Below are positions 63,893 to 64,000 of a stretch of 64,000 bases of DNA, one piece after another (positions within the stretch are counted from its first letter, which is position 1; every line of letters starts with the position of its first letter). Origin of the DNA: Rahnella aceris (GTDB lineage: Bacteria > Pseudomonadota > Gammaproteobacteria > Enterobacterales > Enterobacteriaceae); NCBI RefSeq assembly GCF_011684115.1, contig NZ_JAADJV010000001.1:2480001-2544000 (forward strand), given 5' to 3'. The notes beneath the pieces were generated by a model. The model saw nothing but the letters and a program-made list of their open reading frames with translations, had not been told where the DNA came from and ran no database searches. A program made the translations under genes and the position numbers.

Positions 63893-64000
63893 CTTGTATC
63901 TTACCTTACCAGCCCGATGACGTCAGGTTATTGTTTAACAACCAGACCTGAATGAAAAGCATCAGTGATGCGCCTCACACAGTTTCGACGTCAGTCTGCG

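Overview
This window is ordinary chromosomal DNA of an enterobacterium in the order Enterobacterales, most likely family Yersiniaceae (Rahnella, Ewingella or Serratia group). Gene order follows the Escherichia coli purK-to-ppiD segment almost step by step, in inverted orientation. Hha is the short 67-residue YmoA-type form seen in Yersiniaceae, and the repeats belong to families I associate with Serratia, Yersinia and Rahnella. The genus call is inference; the order is secure.

Layout. 1-8.3 kb: the end of purK, the ybbPA exporter, tesA, ybbO, ybbN (cnoX) and qmcA-ybbJ. 8.3-12.9 kb: divergent cueR/copA with a CueR-type promoter and a frameshift signal inside copA, then ybaP, the sRNA chiX and ybaK. 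13-18.6 kb: fsr, ybaL, gsk, hemH. 18.8-24.7 kb: adk, htpG (sigma-32 promoter), recR, ybaB and dnaX (tau/gamma frameshift signal). 25-27.1 kb: malS, inserted between dnaX and apt. 27.2-38 kb: apt, ybaN, priC, ybaM, mscK, and acrR/acrAB around an AcrR operator. 38-41.3 kb: a zinc-starvation module with two Zur boxes. 41.5-42.7 kb: an AT-rich stretch with an unrecognised gene, tomB and hha. 42.8-47.1 kb: a LysR regulator divergent from adenine deaminase and a purine permease. 47.2-64 kb: ffs (4.5S RNA), ybaZ, ybaY, tesB, glnK-amtB (sigma-54 promoter), mdlAB, decR/cdsH, cof, ybaE, queC, fadM, ybaV and ppiD.

Accessory material relative to the E. coli backbone is malS, the zinc module, the 41.5 kb hypothetical gene and the adenine cluster. 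The zinc module is the most coherent system. One Zur box drives zinc-independent ribosomal proteins L31B and L36B. The convergent second box drives a four-gene operon: a previously easily missed 35-codon membrane-protein ORF, then the ATPase, permease and binding protein of a metal importer. The small ORF has a strong Shine-Dalgarno sequence and its stop overlaps the ATPase start. It is the best candidate for something undescribed.

Two genes carry programmed -1 frameshift signals with an immediate -1 stop. In copA the slippery site is followed by a possible H-type pseudoknot and would yield a free copper chaperone of 72 residues. In dnaX an SD-like element, an A7 slippery run and a hairpin would yield the gamma subunit. 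Three copies or fragments of one palindromic repeat family and one inverted pair of a second family lie in intergenic spaces. No prophage, insertion sequence, CRISPR array, tRNA or rRNA gene was seen.
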